From Prevotella sp. (GTDB taxonomy: Bacteria; Bacteroidota; Bacteroidia; Bacteroidales; Bacteroidaceae), in NCBI GenBank assembly GCA_017965475.1, contig JAGCPV010000074.1, positions 1 to 53,808 of the forward strand: a stretch of DNA of 53,808 nt, in the 5' to 3' direction. Made by a program: the position numbers and the translations under genes. This document shows, piece after piece, positions 24,901 through 32,925 of this stretch. A model generated the notes under the pieces. The model made no database searches. It saw only the letters and a program-made list of their open reading frames with translations, and was not told where the DNA came from. The stretch's first letter is position 1. Every line of letters begins with the position of its first letter.

Positions 24901-26432
24901 TGAGAAAAAGAATTGTAGGAATAGTAGTCTTGATGTTCTTGCTATCACTGAACGTGACGGCACAGAGCATCGTATGGCAGTTGAAACCGACTGATTATTC
25001 CGAGATAGTCCGTTTTGGTCCTGATATCTACAAGGTGACGAAGAACGGGAAGTTTGGTCTCATTCATTCCAATGGCGATGTCATCGTACCTGTTACTTGT
25101 AACAGAATAACGGACTTTTACGAAGGCAAGGCCCTTGTGCTTGGTAGCGAGACCGATAATGAAGGTTTCCCTCAGGTCTTGGGATATTTGACAGATCAAG
25201 GACAGTATGTACAGTTTGAAGGAACTTATTATGCATTGAAAGGCCTGGAATTCTATTCCAATGGTCTGCTTCCAGCGAACGATGCAAAAGGCAGACGTGG
25301 CTATCTGGACACAAAGGGGAATGCGGAATTGGGATTCGACGGAAAGTGGAGTGGTGTGATGCCTTTCACGGAAGATCATGCTGTGGTTTTCACGGGGAAG
25401 AAGGATAACAGGAAATACCACCTGATTGATAAGAACGGCAACAATGTGCGTTTCCTTCTTGGTAATGGCATAGAGCTATACGGTGGTACCAATGTTTATG
25501 ATGGCCAGGCGGTGGTTTGGGATACGAACAGGAAATTCTACAAGTATAATGTGTTTACAGGGAAAAGTTCTTCTTTCAAGGAGCCTGGTAATAAACAGAT
25601 GGACTATTTGTATTGTTTCATGGACGTGTCAAATCGTGCTAAGACGGCTCCTACTTATTCTTTCCCAGAAGGTCAGAAGGGGTTACAGCCTGTCAGTCAA
25701 GTGAACTTATACGGCTACAGTGAAGATGGTAAGGTGATTCTTCCTTGCCAGTTCTCTCAGGCTACAGCCTTTGAGGATGGATTGGCTGTCGTTACCCTGC
25801 AAGGACAGAAAGGTATCCTTCGTATGGTACGGGGTGGGGCTGATTTCGCACTCTCTATCCCGACGTCTCACTTTGTCTATGATCCAGGAAGTAGTGTGAA
25901 CTGTGCTTTCCAGTTGACGGTTCCTGAGGTATGGAGTGGTAAGAATATGGAAGTGACAGTGGTTGATCAGGCGACGGGTGAACGTTTGGCAACGGAAAAT
26001 ACTGCCGGCACCTATTCTTTCAAGATGAAGCCTAACTCGAAAGAAAGTAATTATGATATCTCTGTCGCATCCGAGGGCCTGGCTCTATGGTCTGGCAGTG
26101 CATCCTACACCTTTAAGAAAAGGGAGATGGATCTCCGGGTTTCATTGTCTATTGGTTCTACGAAGGCTGATAAGGACGATAAGGTTTATGTCTATGCAAC
26201 AGTTACCAATCCTGGTAGTGAGGCTGTGACAGCTACAATTACGATGGTAGGCAGCAGTGCCTTCAAGGATTTCTCCAAGACCGAAACGATTGGTGCAGGC
26301 AGCAGCGTGAAGGTCTCCTCTTATTTCTCTGTGCCAAGCGGCACATTGAAAAACCAGCATGTATCGGCGTCAACCTCCAGAGGTGGTCATGATTTCAAAT
26401 CAGGCCTGACGTTGACTCCTTTTTATGAATAA
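24897..26432 (+). CDS. Secreted WG-repeat protein
   Basis: A 511-residue protein with an N-terminal signal peptide (MMRKRIVGIVVLMFLLSLNVTAQ). Residues 45-300 contain WG-type beta repeats, seen as NGKFGLIHSNGDVIVPV, GRRGYLDTKGNAELGF, KYHLIDKNGN and NLYGYSEDGKVILPC, usually followed by a phrase like AFEDGLAVV. The C-terminal 190 residues look like two Ig-like beta domains. WG repeats are thought to mediate binding. Its overlap with the FHA membrane protein gene suggests that the two products work together across the envelope. Confidence 0.8.
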   Translation: MMRKRIVGIVVLMFLLSLNVTAQSIVWQLKPTDYSEIVRFGPDIYKVTKNGKFGLIHSNGDVIVPVTCNRITDFYEGKALVLGSETDNEGFPQVLGYLTDQGQYVQFEGTYYALKGLEFYSNGLLPANDAKGRRGYLDTKGNAELGFDGKWSGVMPFTEDHAVVFTGKKDNRKYHLIDKNGNNVRFLLGNGIELYGGTNVYDGQAVVWDTNRKFYKYNVFTGKSSSFKEPGNKQMDYLYCFMDVSNRAKTAPTYSFPEGQKGLQPVSQVNLYGYSEDGKVILPCQFSQATAFEDGLAVVTLQGQKGILRMVRGGADFALSIPTSHFVYDPGSSVNCAFQLTVPEVWSGKNMEVTVVDQATGERLATENTAGTYSFKMKPNSKESNYDISVASEGLALWSGSASYTFKKREMDLRVSLSIGSTKADKDDKVYVYATVTNPGSEAVTATITMVGSSAFKDFSKTETIGAGSSVKVSSYFSVPSGTLKNQHVSASTSRGGHDFKSGLTLTPFYE

Positions 26433-26465
26433 ACATTATTGTCAAACTATTAAACACAAAGTTTT

Positions 26466-27188
26466 ATGAAGAAACTACTAATTCTGTTTGTCGCAATTCT
26501 GAGCGTGTCGCCAGCACTTGCACAAATTGAGGACGAATCCGACTTCGGTCAGTTGAGCTCCAGCCGCTTTGAGAAGCCAAAGAGCAGCGCTTTTTTCATT
26601 GGTCCGAAGGTGGGTGTGACCATGACATCAATGACACAGCCTGCTCAATGTGACCTTTATGACAAATCTGGTATCGGCTTCTCTGGTGGTGTTGCCATGA
26701 AGGCTCGCTTTGGTAAGGCTACAGAGAACTCATACGAGGGAACAGGTATGTTCGGTGTTGGCTTGGAACTGAAGTACAAGCAGAACAATGTAAAGACGAT
26801 TGCCAATGAAGGAGACCTAAAACTTGGCTATTTCGAGGTGCCTGTCACGCTCCAGTTCTACCCCTTTGCCAAGTCGAAGATCATGAATCCTTTCTACATT
26901 GAGTTGGGTGCTAGCTTTGCAGGCATCATGTCAAAGAGTCCTGATGCACTGACGGTGAATCTCAATCAGCCTTATCCAGGCAATCAGTCCGTAACATATC
27001 CTGTTGGTGATTTGAAGGGATTTGACGTGAGAGGTGTGGCAGGTATCGGTTATACAATTCCAGGAACAGGTGTTGATATCAATGCACGTTATTATCTTGG
27101 TACCAGTGAATTGGCAAAGGATTTTACCAGTAAGATGAGCACTGTTGAAGTCTCTCTCTCCTATTATTTCCAACTTGCTAGATTCTAA
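26466..27188 (+). CDS. Outer membrane beta-barrel protein (PorT-like fold)
   Basis: A 240-residue protein with a signal peptide (KKLLILFVAILSVSPALAQ) and alternating amphipathic strands typical of the small Bacteroidetes barrel family: FFIGPKVGVTMTSM, GIGFSGGVAMKARFG, GVGLELKYKQNN, VRGVAGIGYTIPGTG and a terminal VEVSLSYYFQLARF ending in an aromatic. It is the tenth gene of the island and could give the system an outer-membrane component. Its true role is not evident. Confidence 0.75.
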   Translation: MKKLLILFVAILSVSPALAQIEDESDFGQLSSSRFEKPKSSAFFIGPKVGVTMTSMTQPAQCDLYDKSGIGFSGGVAMKARFGKATENSYEGTGMFGVGLELKYKQNNVKTIANEGDLKLGYFEVPVTLQFYPFAKSKIMNPFYIELGASFAGIMSKSPDALTVNLNQPYPGNQSVTYPVGDLKGFDVRGVAGIGYTIPGTGVDINARYYLGTSELAKDFTSKMSTVEVSLSYYFQLARF

Positions 27189-27213
27189 TTACTCACTTAA
27201 CGAACACAGGATT

Positions 27214-28737
27214 ATGAAAAAAGTTTTATTCGGCCTGATGGCCATTATGATAGGATTGTTCTCATCTTGTTCTAATGATGAGATTAATGTTAATGTGGTT
27301 CCAACGCCTGAACCACCAAGAACCTTGAGTTTGAGTATCTCTACTACGCCTGGATTTGAGCCTTTTGGTATAGATTATTACAAAAATCAGCTTCTTAATA
27401 ATAATCAACCCTATTATATAGGCGTGAAGACATATTTGTATGATGACAGTGGTATAATTGTTGATTCTGTTAACTCTTATACAAAGACTTTCAATCAGGT
27501 TGATCAGACCTTTGCTAATTTGAAGAGAGGGTCTTATACTGCTGTGACAGTTGAAACATTGGTCAATTCTGATTACCAATATACTTCAGACTATTGGGAT
27601 ATTATTGGAGCGAGCCAGCTGAATACGTTGGCTATCAAGATGAATTCGACTTCTTTTGTTGTCTATTGGGGTGGAGTTATTGCGGTTGCTTCAAAGGTCA
27701 TTACAATCGCTTCTGAAGATGAGGCTGTGTCATTAAGTCCTTCCCCAATGGGAGCGTTAGTGGATGTCCACTACTTGGATTTTAATAAAAGTTCTTATAC
27801 TCTTGCGGCATTATATTCCAAAAACAAGCCAATAGGCATGTCTCTAAACCCCAATGTGCGTGATTCTGAGAGATATTTATATGATGAATATTTAGAGACA
27901 CATACGTGGGATAGGCGTGATTATGAGTATTCTTCAACAGGTTTTACTGAAGGTGATTATTCCCATACAGTGTATCTTATTGAACAAGGTGATTTGAATT
28001 GGTGTTTTGGTGCACAAACTCCAGAAGATGATGGCCGTTTTACGGCTTATCCCAATAGTAGTTCTCACTTTACGCTTGAAAATGGTAAGTACTATTATGC
28101 AGGTTTCTGCTATAAGGGAGGAACGAAGGGGTCTGACTGCGAAGCTGCTTTTTGCAAAACTTTAGCAGAATTACAAGAATGGTACAATTCTATAGATAAG
28201 TCTAATCAGGATCAAGATCTTTTGTTTAAGGAACCGTATCTTGTATGGGGTGGAACGGTGAGTGCTGTGCAGACACATATGAGTTCCTATTCCCCAGGGA
28301 ACAGTGCTCCAGAAGCAAGTGGTGATTTTTATTTGCTGTGGTATTATGGCAAGTATAAGGAGATAGAGACGGATTATTATTTCACAAGTAGTACTGGAGG
28401 CCTTGCTTGGGTTAATATGTTCTTCGAATCCAGCGTGGGTGAGGATGAGATCATGTCAGAATTAACCAATAATGGATATACCCTGGCAGAATACGATTCT
28501 TCAGAAGAAACATATTACTATTTGTCTTCAGATCAAAAAACAGTAGCTAGATTCTTAAAGAATTCTGAAGGCTATTGGCTTGTTCAATACTATGGTTATT
28601 CTTCATCAGCAAGAGCTCGTGGTGATGCAATGGATAAGACTAGTAAGATTACGGGAAAAGCTAAGAGTTATGAGGTCTCTTCGCCTTTCTATGTAGTTAA
28701 GAACAACCGTATCAGTTTAAGACAACTGAAGAAGTAA
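27214..28737 (+). CDS. Large lipoprotein of unknown function
   Basis: A 507-residue protein with a lipoprotein signal (MKKVLFGLMAIMIGLFSSCSND, lipobox Cys at residue 19). The rest is Tyr/Ser/Asp-rich and beta-rich, without a recognised domain; a segment near 30-140 (LSLSISTTPGF ... YKNQLLNNNQPYYIGVKTYLYDDSG) resembles Bacteroidetes surface lipoproteins. Base composition is more A/T-rich than in the kinase genes, which may indicate separate acquisition. I chose the ATG at 27214, after the upstream stop; an in-frame upstream start would overlap the previous gene and spoil the signal peptide. It is followed by a terminator. Confidence 0.75.
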   Translation: MKKVLFGLMAIMIGLFSSCSNDEINVNVVPTPEPPRTLSLSISTTPGFEPFGIDYYKNQLLNNNQPYYIGVKTYLYDDSGIIVDSVNSYTKTFNQVDQTFANLKRGSYTAVTVETLVNSDYQYTSDYWDIIGASQLNTLAIKMNSTSFVVYWGGVIAVASKVITIASEDEAVSLSPSPMGALVDVHYLDFNKSSYTLAALYSKNKPIGMSLNPNVRDSERYLYDEYLETHTWDRRDYEYSSTGFTEGDYSHTVYLIEQGDLNWCFGAQTPEDDGRFTAYPNSSSHFTLENGKYYYAGFCYKGGTKGSDCEAAFCKTLAELQEWYNSIDKSNQDQDLLFKEPYLVWGGTVSAVQTHMSSYSPGNSAPEASGDFYLLWYYGKYKEIETDYYFTSSTGGLAWVNMFFESSVGEDEIMSELTNNGYTLAEYDSSEETYYYLSSDQKTVARFLKNSEGYWLVQYYGYSSSARARGDAMDKTSKITGKAKSYEVSSPFYVVKNNRISLRQLKK

Positions 28738-28746
28738 AGTGTTTGG

Positions 28747-28785
28747 TGCAAGAGTCTGTGACAAATCATAGACTCTTGCATTTTA
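28747..28785 (+). terminator. Terminator at the end of the phospho-signalling operon
   Basis: A 15-pair stem (28747-28761 with 28766-28780, one G-U pair, CAAA loop) starting TGCAAGAGTCTG and followed by TTTTATT. It separates the 11-gene block from the M6 protease gene. Confidence 0.88.
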
Positions 28786-28804
28786 TTGCCATTGTGTCTG
28801 AAGT

Positions 28805-31426
28805 ATGAAAAAGCCTATTTTAATTGTTAGTCTTATACTCTTTTGTTGGGTGGAGGCTCTTGCCGTCCCAGCAAAACGGTTTACGCGGACTGTTCAGCAA
28901 AGCGATGGAACATCCTTAACCATCATCTTATGCGGAGATGAATATCTGCATTATTATTCAACAGATGATGGCTATCCTGTTCTCCAAGGTCAGGATGGCG
29001 GATTCCGTTATGCACGTTTCTGTCAGCAGACTTTGGCTCCGACAGACGTATTAGCCCATAACTCAACAGAAAGGGATAATGAGGAGAGACAATATGTAAA
29101 AGGTCTGGATGAGGATGTCCAACTAAGAATCCCTGAAATCTGGAAAGACAGGGTATCCGCAGGTGGACGTACGAAGAGACAATTAATGGCAAGGGGAACT
29201 AGAAATACAGGTTCGAGTATTTCACGTAGATCCTATATCGGGAAAAAGAAAGGTCTTGTAATCCTTGTTGAATTTAAAAACAAGACGATGGCGGCCAGCA
29301 ATCCCCAACATGAGTTTAACAGAATGTTCAATGAGAAAGGATATAGCGATAACAACCATATTGGATCAGTCCACGATTATTTTTATGATCAAAGCTATGG
29401 GATGTTTGACCTGAGCTTTGATGTTGTCGGTCCTGTGTCTATGAGCGAGAACTATGGCTATTATGGCTCTAACGTGAATGGTGTAGATGGAAGAGACCGC
29501 TATCCTGGGAAAATGGTGGCTGAGGCATGTAAACAAATAGCAGACCAAGTGAACTTCTCTGATTATGACTGGGATGGTGACGGGGAGGTTGAACAGGTCT
29601 TCATTGTATATGCAGGATATGGTGAATCCAATGGTGCACCATCCAATACAATATGGCCCCACCAATTCAGCTTGTCAGATTGTATGTCCCTAGGCGATGG
29701 GGAAGGCCCGTTATTATTGAATGGTACGAAGATAGATACTTATGCATGTACTTGTGAGTTGGCTGAAACACGTGGCTCCACAATGAACGGCATCGGAACG
29801 GCGTGTCATGAGTTTAGTCATTGTCTTGGTCTTCCCGATTTCTATGATATCAAATATAATGGAGGTTATGGGATGGGTTACTGGGACTTGATGTGTTCAG
29901 GAAACCATAGTGGCCCCAAGAATAATGGGGAAGTGCCTTGTGGTTATTCTGCTTTTGAAAGGTGGTTTGCAGGATGGCTTGAATACGAAGAACTTTCAGA
30001 ACCTGCCCAGATTTCAGAAATGCCAAACCTTGGTGAGGAACCTTTGGCTTATATTCTTTACAATGACAACCATCCAGATGAGTTCTTCCTCTTAGAGAAT
30101 AGACAAAACGTAAGATGGTTCTCGTATGTGAGCACATCTGATAAATGTCACGGACTGCTTGTAACACATGTCGATTATGATGAGTCGGCATGGTTAAGGA
30201 ACAATGTTAATATATTGCCTGATCATCAACGTATGAGTATTATCCCTGCTAATGGTGAATTTGGAGAGTTGGTGGTAAAAGATAATTCAAAAGTATATCG
30301 TGAAACAGAGGATCAGTTATTGGGCGATCTATTCCCTGGTGCCATGAAAGTCACAGAATTGACCAACACATCACATGATGATGCTGGCGGCAAGCTTTTT
30401 AATCGGAATATTGATGGGACTTTCAATATGAATAAGCCCATAGAGAATATAACAGAAGATAATGGTTTGATCTCATTCGACTTTATGGGCGGGATATATG
30501 TGCCTTCGCCTATAGTATTGGAGCCGACAGATATCAACAATAATGGTTTCACGGCGAATTGGGAGTCCGTTGACGGGGCAGATAGTTATTCAATTGAGTT
30601 AACAGAACTGGCTCAACAAGGGAAGCCTAATGATAATATCCTATTGTTTGAGAGTCTGGACAGGTTTATGACCAATGTGAGTATGGGTGATGGATTTGAA
30701 GACTTGTCTTCTAAACTTGATGAATATATGGATCATAAAGGATGGTCAGGTCTGAAAGTCTTCACGTCTCCTTATGGCGCAAAGTTAGGAACTAGTAGTG
30801 TCAAGGGTTATCTTACAAGTCCTCAGATGGATAGTAAGTCAAGGAACATCACTTTTATAGTTACTGCGAATTCATCTGAAAGTGGTGATGTCAATATGGA
30901 AGTCTTATTACTAAACTCAGATGGAGAGGTAAATGCAAAGGTTGATATTCCTGTCAACGAGACTTCTTCCGTGTCTGTTCTCAATTTTGAAGGACTTGAG
31001 CCTGGTGCATATCAGATTTCTATAGCGCCTTCTCGTCGAGTGTATATTAGTGGCTTGGGAATATATGATGGCTTCTATACGGAAGAGAATATCGCAGATA
31101 ATGGTTTGTCCTCTCAAATACCGTTAAGTCCTCAAACTAAAACAGTCTTCAAAGATATAAGCTCAAACAATTATACTTTTGATAGTCTGAAAGGCTCAAA
31201 TTATAGGTATTGTGTAAAAGCAATCCTGAATGGGGCTGCCTCTGCATGGAGTGATCCTATGGATGTACAGCTGACGACTGGTATTCTCCATCATCCAGTG
31301 GATGGACAGGATGACAAACCTGAATACTACCTGCTGAATGGAAGCAAGGTGTCATCCGTCAATCGTCTTGGTCTTTATATTGTCAAGCATAAAAAAGGTA
31401 AGGTTGTTCTGATTAATTCTAAATAG
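28805..31426 (+). CDS. Secreted M6-family zinc metalloprotease
   Basis: An 873-residue protein with a signal peptide (ILIVSLILFCWVEALAVPA). The M6 (immune-inhibitor-A-like) motif HEFSHCLGLPD is present: His335, Glu336, His339, with Gly342 and Asp345. A fibronectin type III-like module (FTANWESVDGADSYSIEL) lies at about residues 575-610, a beta domain follows, and the C-terminal YYLLNGSKVSS...LGLYIVKHKKGKVVL resembles a T9SS sorting tail. The protein is therefore probably exported by the machinery that includes PorU and PorV. It lies just downstream of the island's terminator; no strong promoter of its own was seen. Confidence 0.88.
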   Translation: MKKPILIVSLILFCWVEALAVPAKRFTRTVQQSDGTSLTIILCGDEYLHYYSTDDGYPVLQGQDGGFRYARFCQQTLAPTDVLAHNSTERDNEERQYVKGLDEDVQLRIPEIWKDRVSAGGRTKRQLMARGTRNTGSSISRRSYIGKKKGLVILVEFKNKTMAASNPQHEFNRMFNEKGYSDNNHIGSVHDYFYDQSYGMFDLSFDVVGPVSMSENYGYYGSNVNGVDGRDRYPGKMVAEACKQIADQVNFSDYDWDGDGEVEQVFIVYAGYGESNGAPSNTIWPHQFSLSDCMSLGDGEGPLLLNGTKIDTYACTCELAETRGSTMNGIGTACHEFSHCLGLPDFYDIKYNGGYGMGYWDLMCSGNHSGPKNNGEVPCGYSAFERWFAGWLEYEELSEPAQISEMPNLGEEPLAYILYNDNHPDEFFLLENRQNVRWFSYVSTSDKCHGLLVTHVDYDESAWLRNNVNILPDHQRMSIIPANGEFGELVVKDNSKVYRETEDQLLGDLFPGAMKVTELTNTSHDDAGGKLFNRNIDGTFNMNKPIENITEDNGLISFDFMGGIYVPSPIVLEPTDINNNGFTANWESVDGADSYSIELTELAQQGKPNDNILLFESLDRFMTNVSMGDGFEDLSSKLDEYMDHKGWSGLKVFTSPYGAKLGTSSVKGYLTSPQMDSKSRNITFIVTANSSESGDVNMEVLLLNSDGEVNAKVDIPVNETSSVSVLNFEGLEPGAYQISIAPSRRVYISGLGIYDGFYTEENIADNGLSSQIPLSPQTKTVFKDISSNNYTFDSLKGSNYRYCVKAILNGAASAWSDPMDVQLTTGILHHPVDGQDDKPEYYLLNGSKVSSVNRLGLYIVKHKKGKVVLINSK

Positions 31427-31434
31427 TGTATGTT

Positions 31435-31800
31435 ATGACAAGGAAATATAAGTTTCTATGGATATTGGTATTTCTAGTGATGCAGTCTTTTACCCCAGAC
31501 AGATATGCTATTGCACAGGCTGACAAGGCGCAGGAATATCTGCGGGAGGCGGAATACTATAACAAGCAGGCTGAAGGCTACGAGCGTGAGGCCCAGTATT
31601 ACACCAGACAGGCGGAAGGCTATATGCGTGACGCCGACAGCTATTCTCGTGATGGCGACTATGACAAGGCCAAAATGTACACCGAGTGGGCCAATGAGGC
31701 TTCCGACAAGGCCAGGATGTACCTGAGCTGGGCTCAGGAAGCACGCGAAAAAGCCCAAATGCGGATGCGTTGGGCTCGGGAAGCGATGAGGCGGAAATAG
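31435..31800 (+). CDS. Secreted helical protein with 14-residue repeats
   Basis: A 121-residue protein starting at the ATG at 31435, 8 bases after the protease stop (a GTG at 31426 overlapping that stop is the alternative). It has a signal peptide (FLWILVFLVMQSF ... IAQA). The mature part is a highly charged amphipathic helix with repeats: REAEYYNKQAEGYE, REAQYYTRQAEGYM, RDADSYSRDGDYDK, then Ala/Trp-rich units ending in EAMRRK. No family recognised. Its position suggests co-transcription with the M6 protease, as a partner or substrate. Confidence 0.72.
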   Translation: MTRKYKFLWILVFLVMQSFTPDRYAIAQADKAQEYLREAEYYNKQAEGYEREAQYYTRQAEGYMRDADSYSRDGDYDKAKMYTEWANEASDKARMYLSWAQEAREKAQMRMRWAREAMRRK

Positions 31801-31808
31801 TCAGACTG

Positions 31809-32426
31809 CTACTTCTGGGCGGTCAGGGTGAACAGGGTCTCGCCGATCTTGAAGGTATCTCCGTAGTTCAGGTAGATACTGCTCTTGGAATACAGGGCGT
31901 TGTTGTTCACATAGACGGCATTGGTTGTCCTCAGCACCGTCAGTTTGATGGTATATCTTCTTGAAGCTTCTCCTTTGGTGACCGTGATCATGACAGAACG
32001 GCGGCTGGCCATGTCATCGTTGATGGCGATGTCCGAAGGCTCCGTCGCATCCATGCGCCCGATAATGAAACTGCCTTCCGTCAGGGGGAAAGTACGCTTG
32101 AGAGCTTTCTCCGACCATGACAGGATGCCGGATGAGACGAACTGACGGGAGTCTTCGGTGATGACACGCGTACGGCGCTGGGAGGGAATACCCTCGCTGC
32201 CTCTGCTACTGAAATAGATATAGGTGTTGCACTCTGGACACCGGGCTTTCATCACATCATCATCATAGGTGCAGGAGGCGAAAGGCGTGTGACAATGGGG
32301 ACAGATGAAACTGTACATCTTGCCAACCTCTGCGCGCTCGTGGACTACATAGATGTTATCACCCTCGAACATCAGCTTGGGTTCACCCAGAAGCGGATAG
32401 TTCTCTCTTCTATACGTCTTATCCAT
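31809..32426 (-). CDS. Zinc-ribbon plus FHA-domain protein
   Basis: A 205-residue soluble protein. A zinc ribbon lies near residues 40-70, with CPHC and CPEC pairs. An FHA-like domain follows at about 105-205: FIIGRMDATEPSDIAINDDMASRRSVMI with TTNAVYVNNNAL, retaining the Arg and Ser-Arg-Arg positions. I chose the ATG at 32426 because its promoter lies directly upstream (32453-32483); an in-frame upstream start would precede that promoter. It is convergent with the island, 8 bases from the repeat protein's stop, and belongs functionally with the other FHA proteins. Confidence 0.82.
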   Translation of the reverse strand: MDKTYRRENYPLLGEPKLMFEGDNIYVVHERAEVGKMYSFICPHCHTPFASCTYDDDVMKARCPECNTYIYFSSRGSEGIPSQRRTRVITEDSRQFVSSGILSWSEKALKRTFPLTEGSFIIGRMDATEPSDIAINDDMASRRSVMITVTKGEASRRYTIKLTVLRTTNAVYVNNNALYSKSSIYLNYGDTFKIGETLFTLTAQK

Positions 32427-32452
32427 AATCCTGTATTGGTTAGTAAACATTG

Positions 32453-32483
32453 CAAAAGTAATAAGATTTTCTGAAGTAAACAA
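32453..32483 (-). promoter_or_regulatory. Promoter of the zinc-ribbon/FHA gene
   Basis: On the minus strand TACTTTTG (32453-32460) is preceded by TTG (32481-32483) with a 20-base gap. The start site would be near 32446, about 20 bases before the ATG. Confidence 0.7.
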
Positions 32484-32514
32484 GAAAAAGCCGGAAAAAC
32501 TTTGGGAGAGGCAT

Positions 32515-32751
32515 AAAAAATGATGCCGCAACTCTCGCGAGCAGCGGCATCGAAAAAAGCCTATGTTTAACTAAAAATCCTTTTCTCTAAAAGAAATTTC
32601 CAGCTCACAAGAGCTAAAAATTTGAAAGTTTAAAAGGGAGCTTCGCAGCGACCTCCTGTTATCCTACAGTTGAAAACTTTCTCTTACCAATAACTAAAAA
32701 CCTAAAACTATAAATATTACTACTAACCTAAAACAATCTATTAACCTTTTG
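32515..32751 (-). ncRNA. Candidate small RNA of about 235 bases
   Basis: There is no open reading frame here, but a full transcription unit can be read on the minus strand. It has a promoter (32758-32788), internal pairings GAAAGTTT/AAACTTTC (32624-32631 with 32674-32681), AGCTC-ACAA-GAGCT (32602-32615) and a GGAG/CTCC hairpin between them. At the end is a terminator: GATGCCGC/GCGGCATC (32522-32529 with 32544-32551) and a run of six T. It could be a regulatory RNA, possibly a 6S-type RNA. The alternative is an attenuated leader of the FHA gene, but that gene has its own promoter beyond the terminator. Confidence 0.62.
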
Positions 32752-32757
32752 ACGGTG

Positions 32758-32788
32758 CAAAGGTACAATGATTTTTCCATCCCCGCAA
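32758..32788 (-). promoter_or_regulatory. Promoter of the candidate small RNA
   Basis: On the minus strand TACCTTTG (32758-32765) follows TTG (32786-32788) with a 20-base gap, a consensus-like Bacteroidetes promoter with no coding sequence downstream. Confidence 0.68.
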
Positions 32789-32880
32789 GAGTTATCATGG
32801 AATAAGTGTATAAATACCCATCATTCTTGACGTAAATCAACCGTTTGTGCGCGCAGACACTAAATATTTATGCTTTTTAC

Positions 32881-32911
32881 TTGTTTTTTCCCATATTTTA
32901 CCTTACCTTTG
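32881..32911 (+). promoter_or_regulatory. Promoter of the glycosyltransferase pair
   Basis: TTG (32881-32883) and TACCTTTG (32904-32911) are 20 bases apart. Predicted initiation near 32918 gives a leader of only about 8 bases before the ATG at 32926. Confidence 0.7.
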
Positions 32912-32925
32912 CAACAAAGAAAGAC

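Noticed and set aside
32522-32551. Terminator of the glycosyltransferase or FHA gene
   Set aside because: The T-run is on the minus strand, upstream of the FHA gene's own promoter and outside the plus-strand glycosyltransferase transcript. It fits the end of a separate minus-strand RNA.
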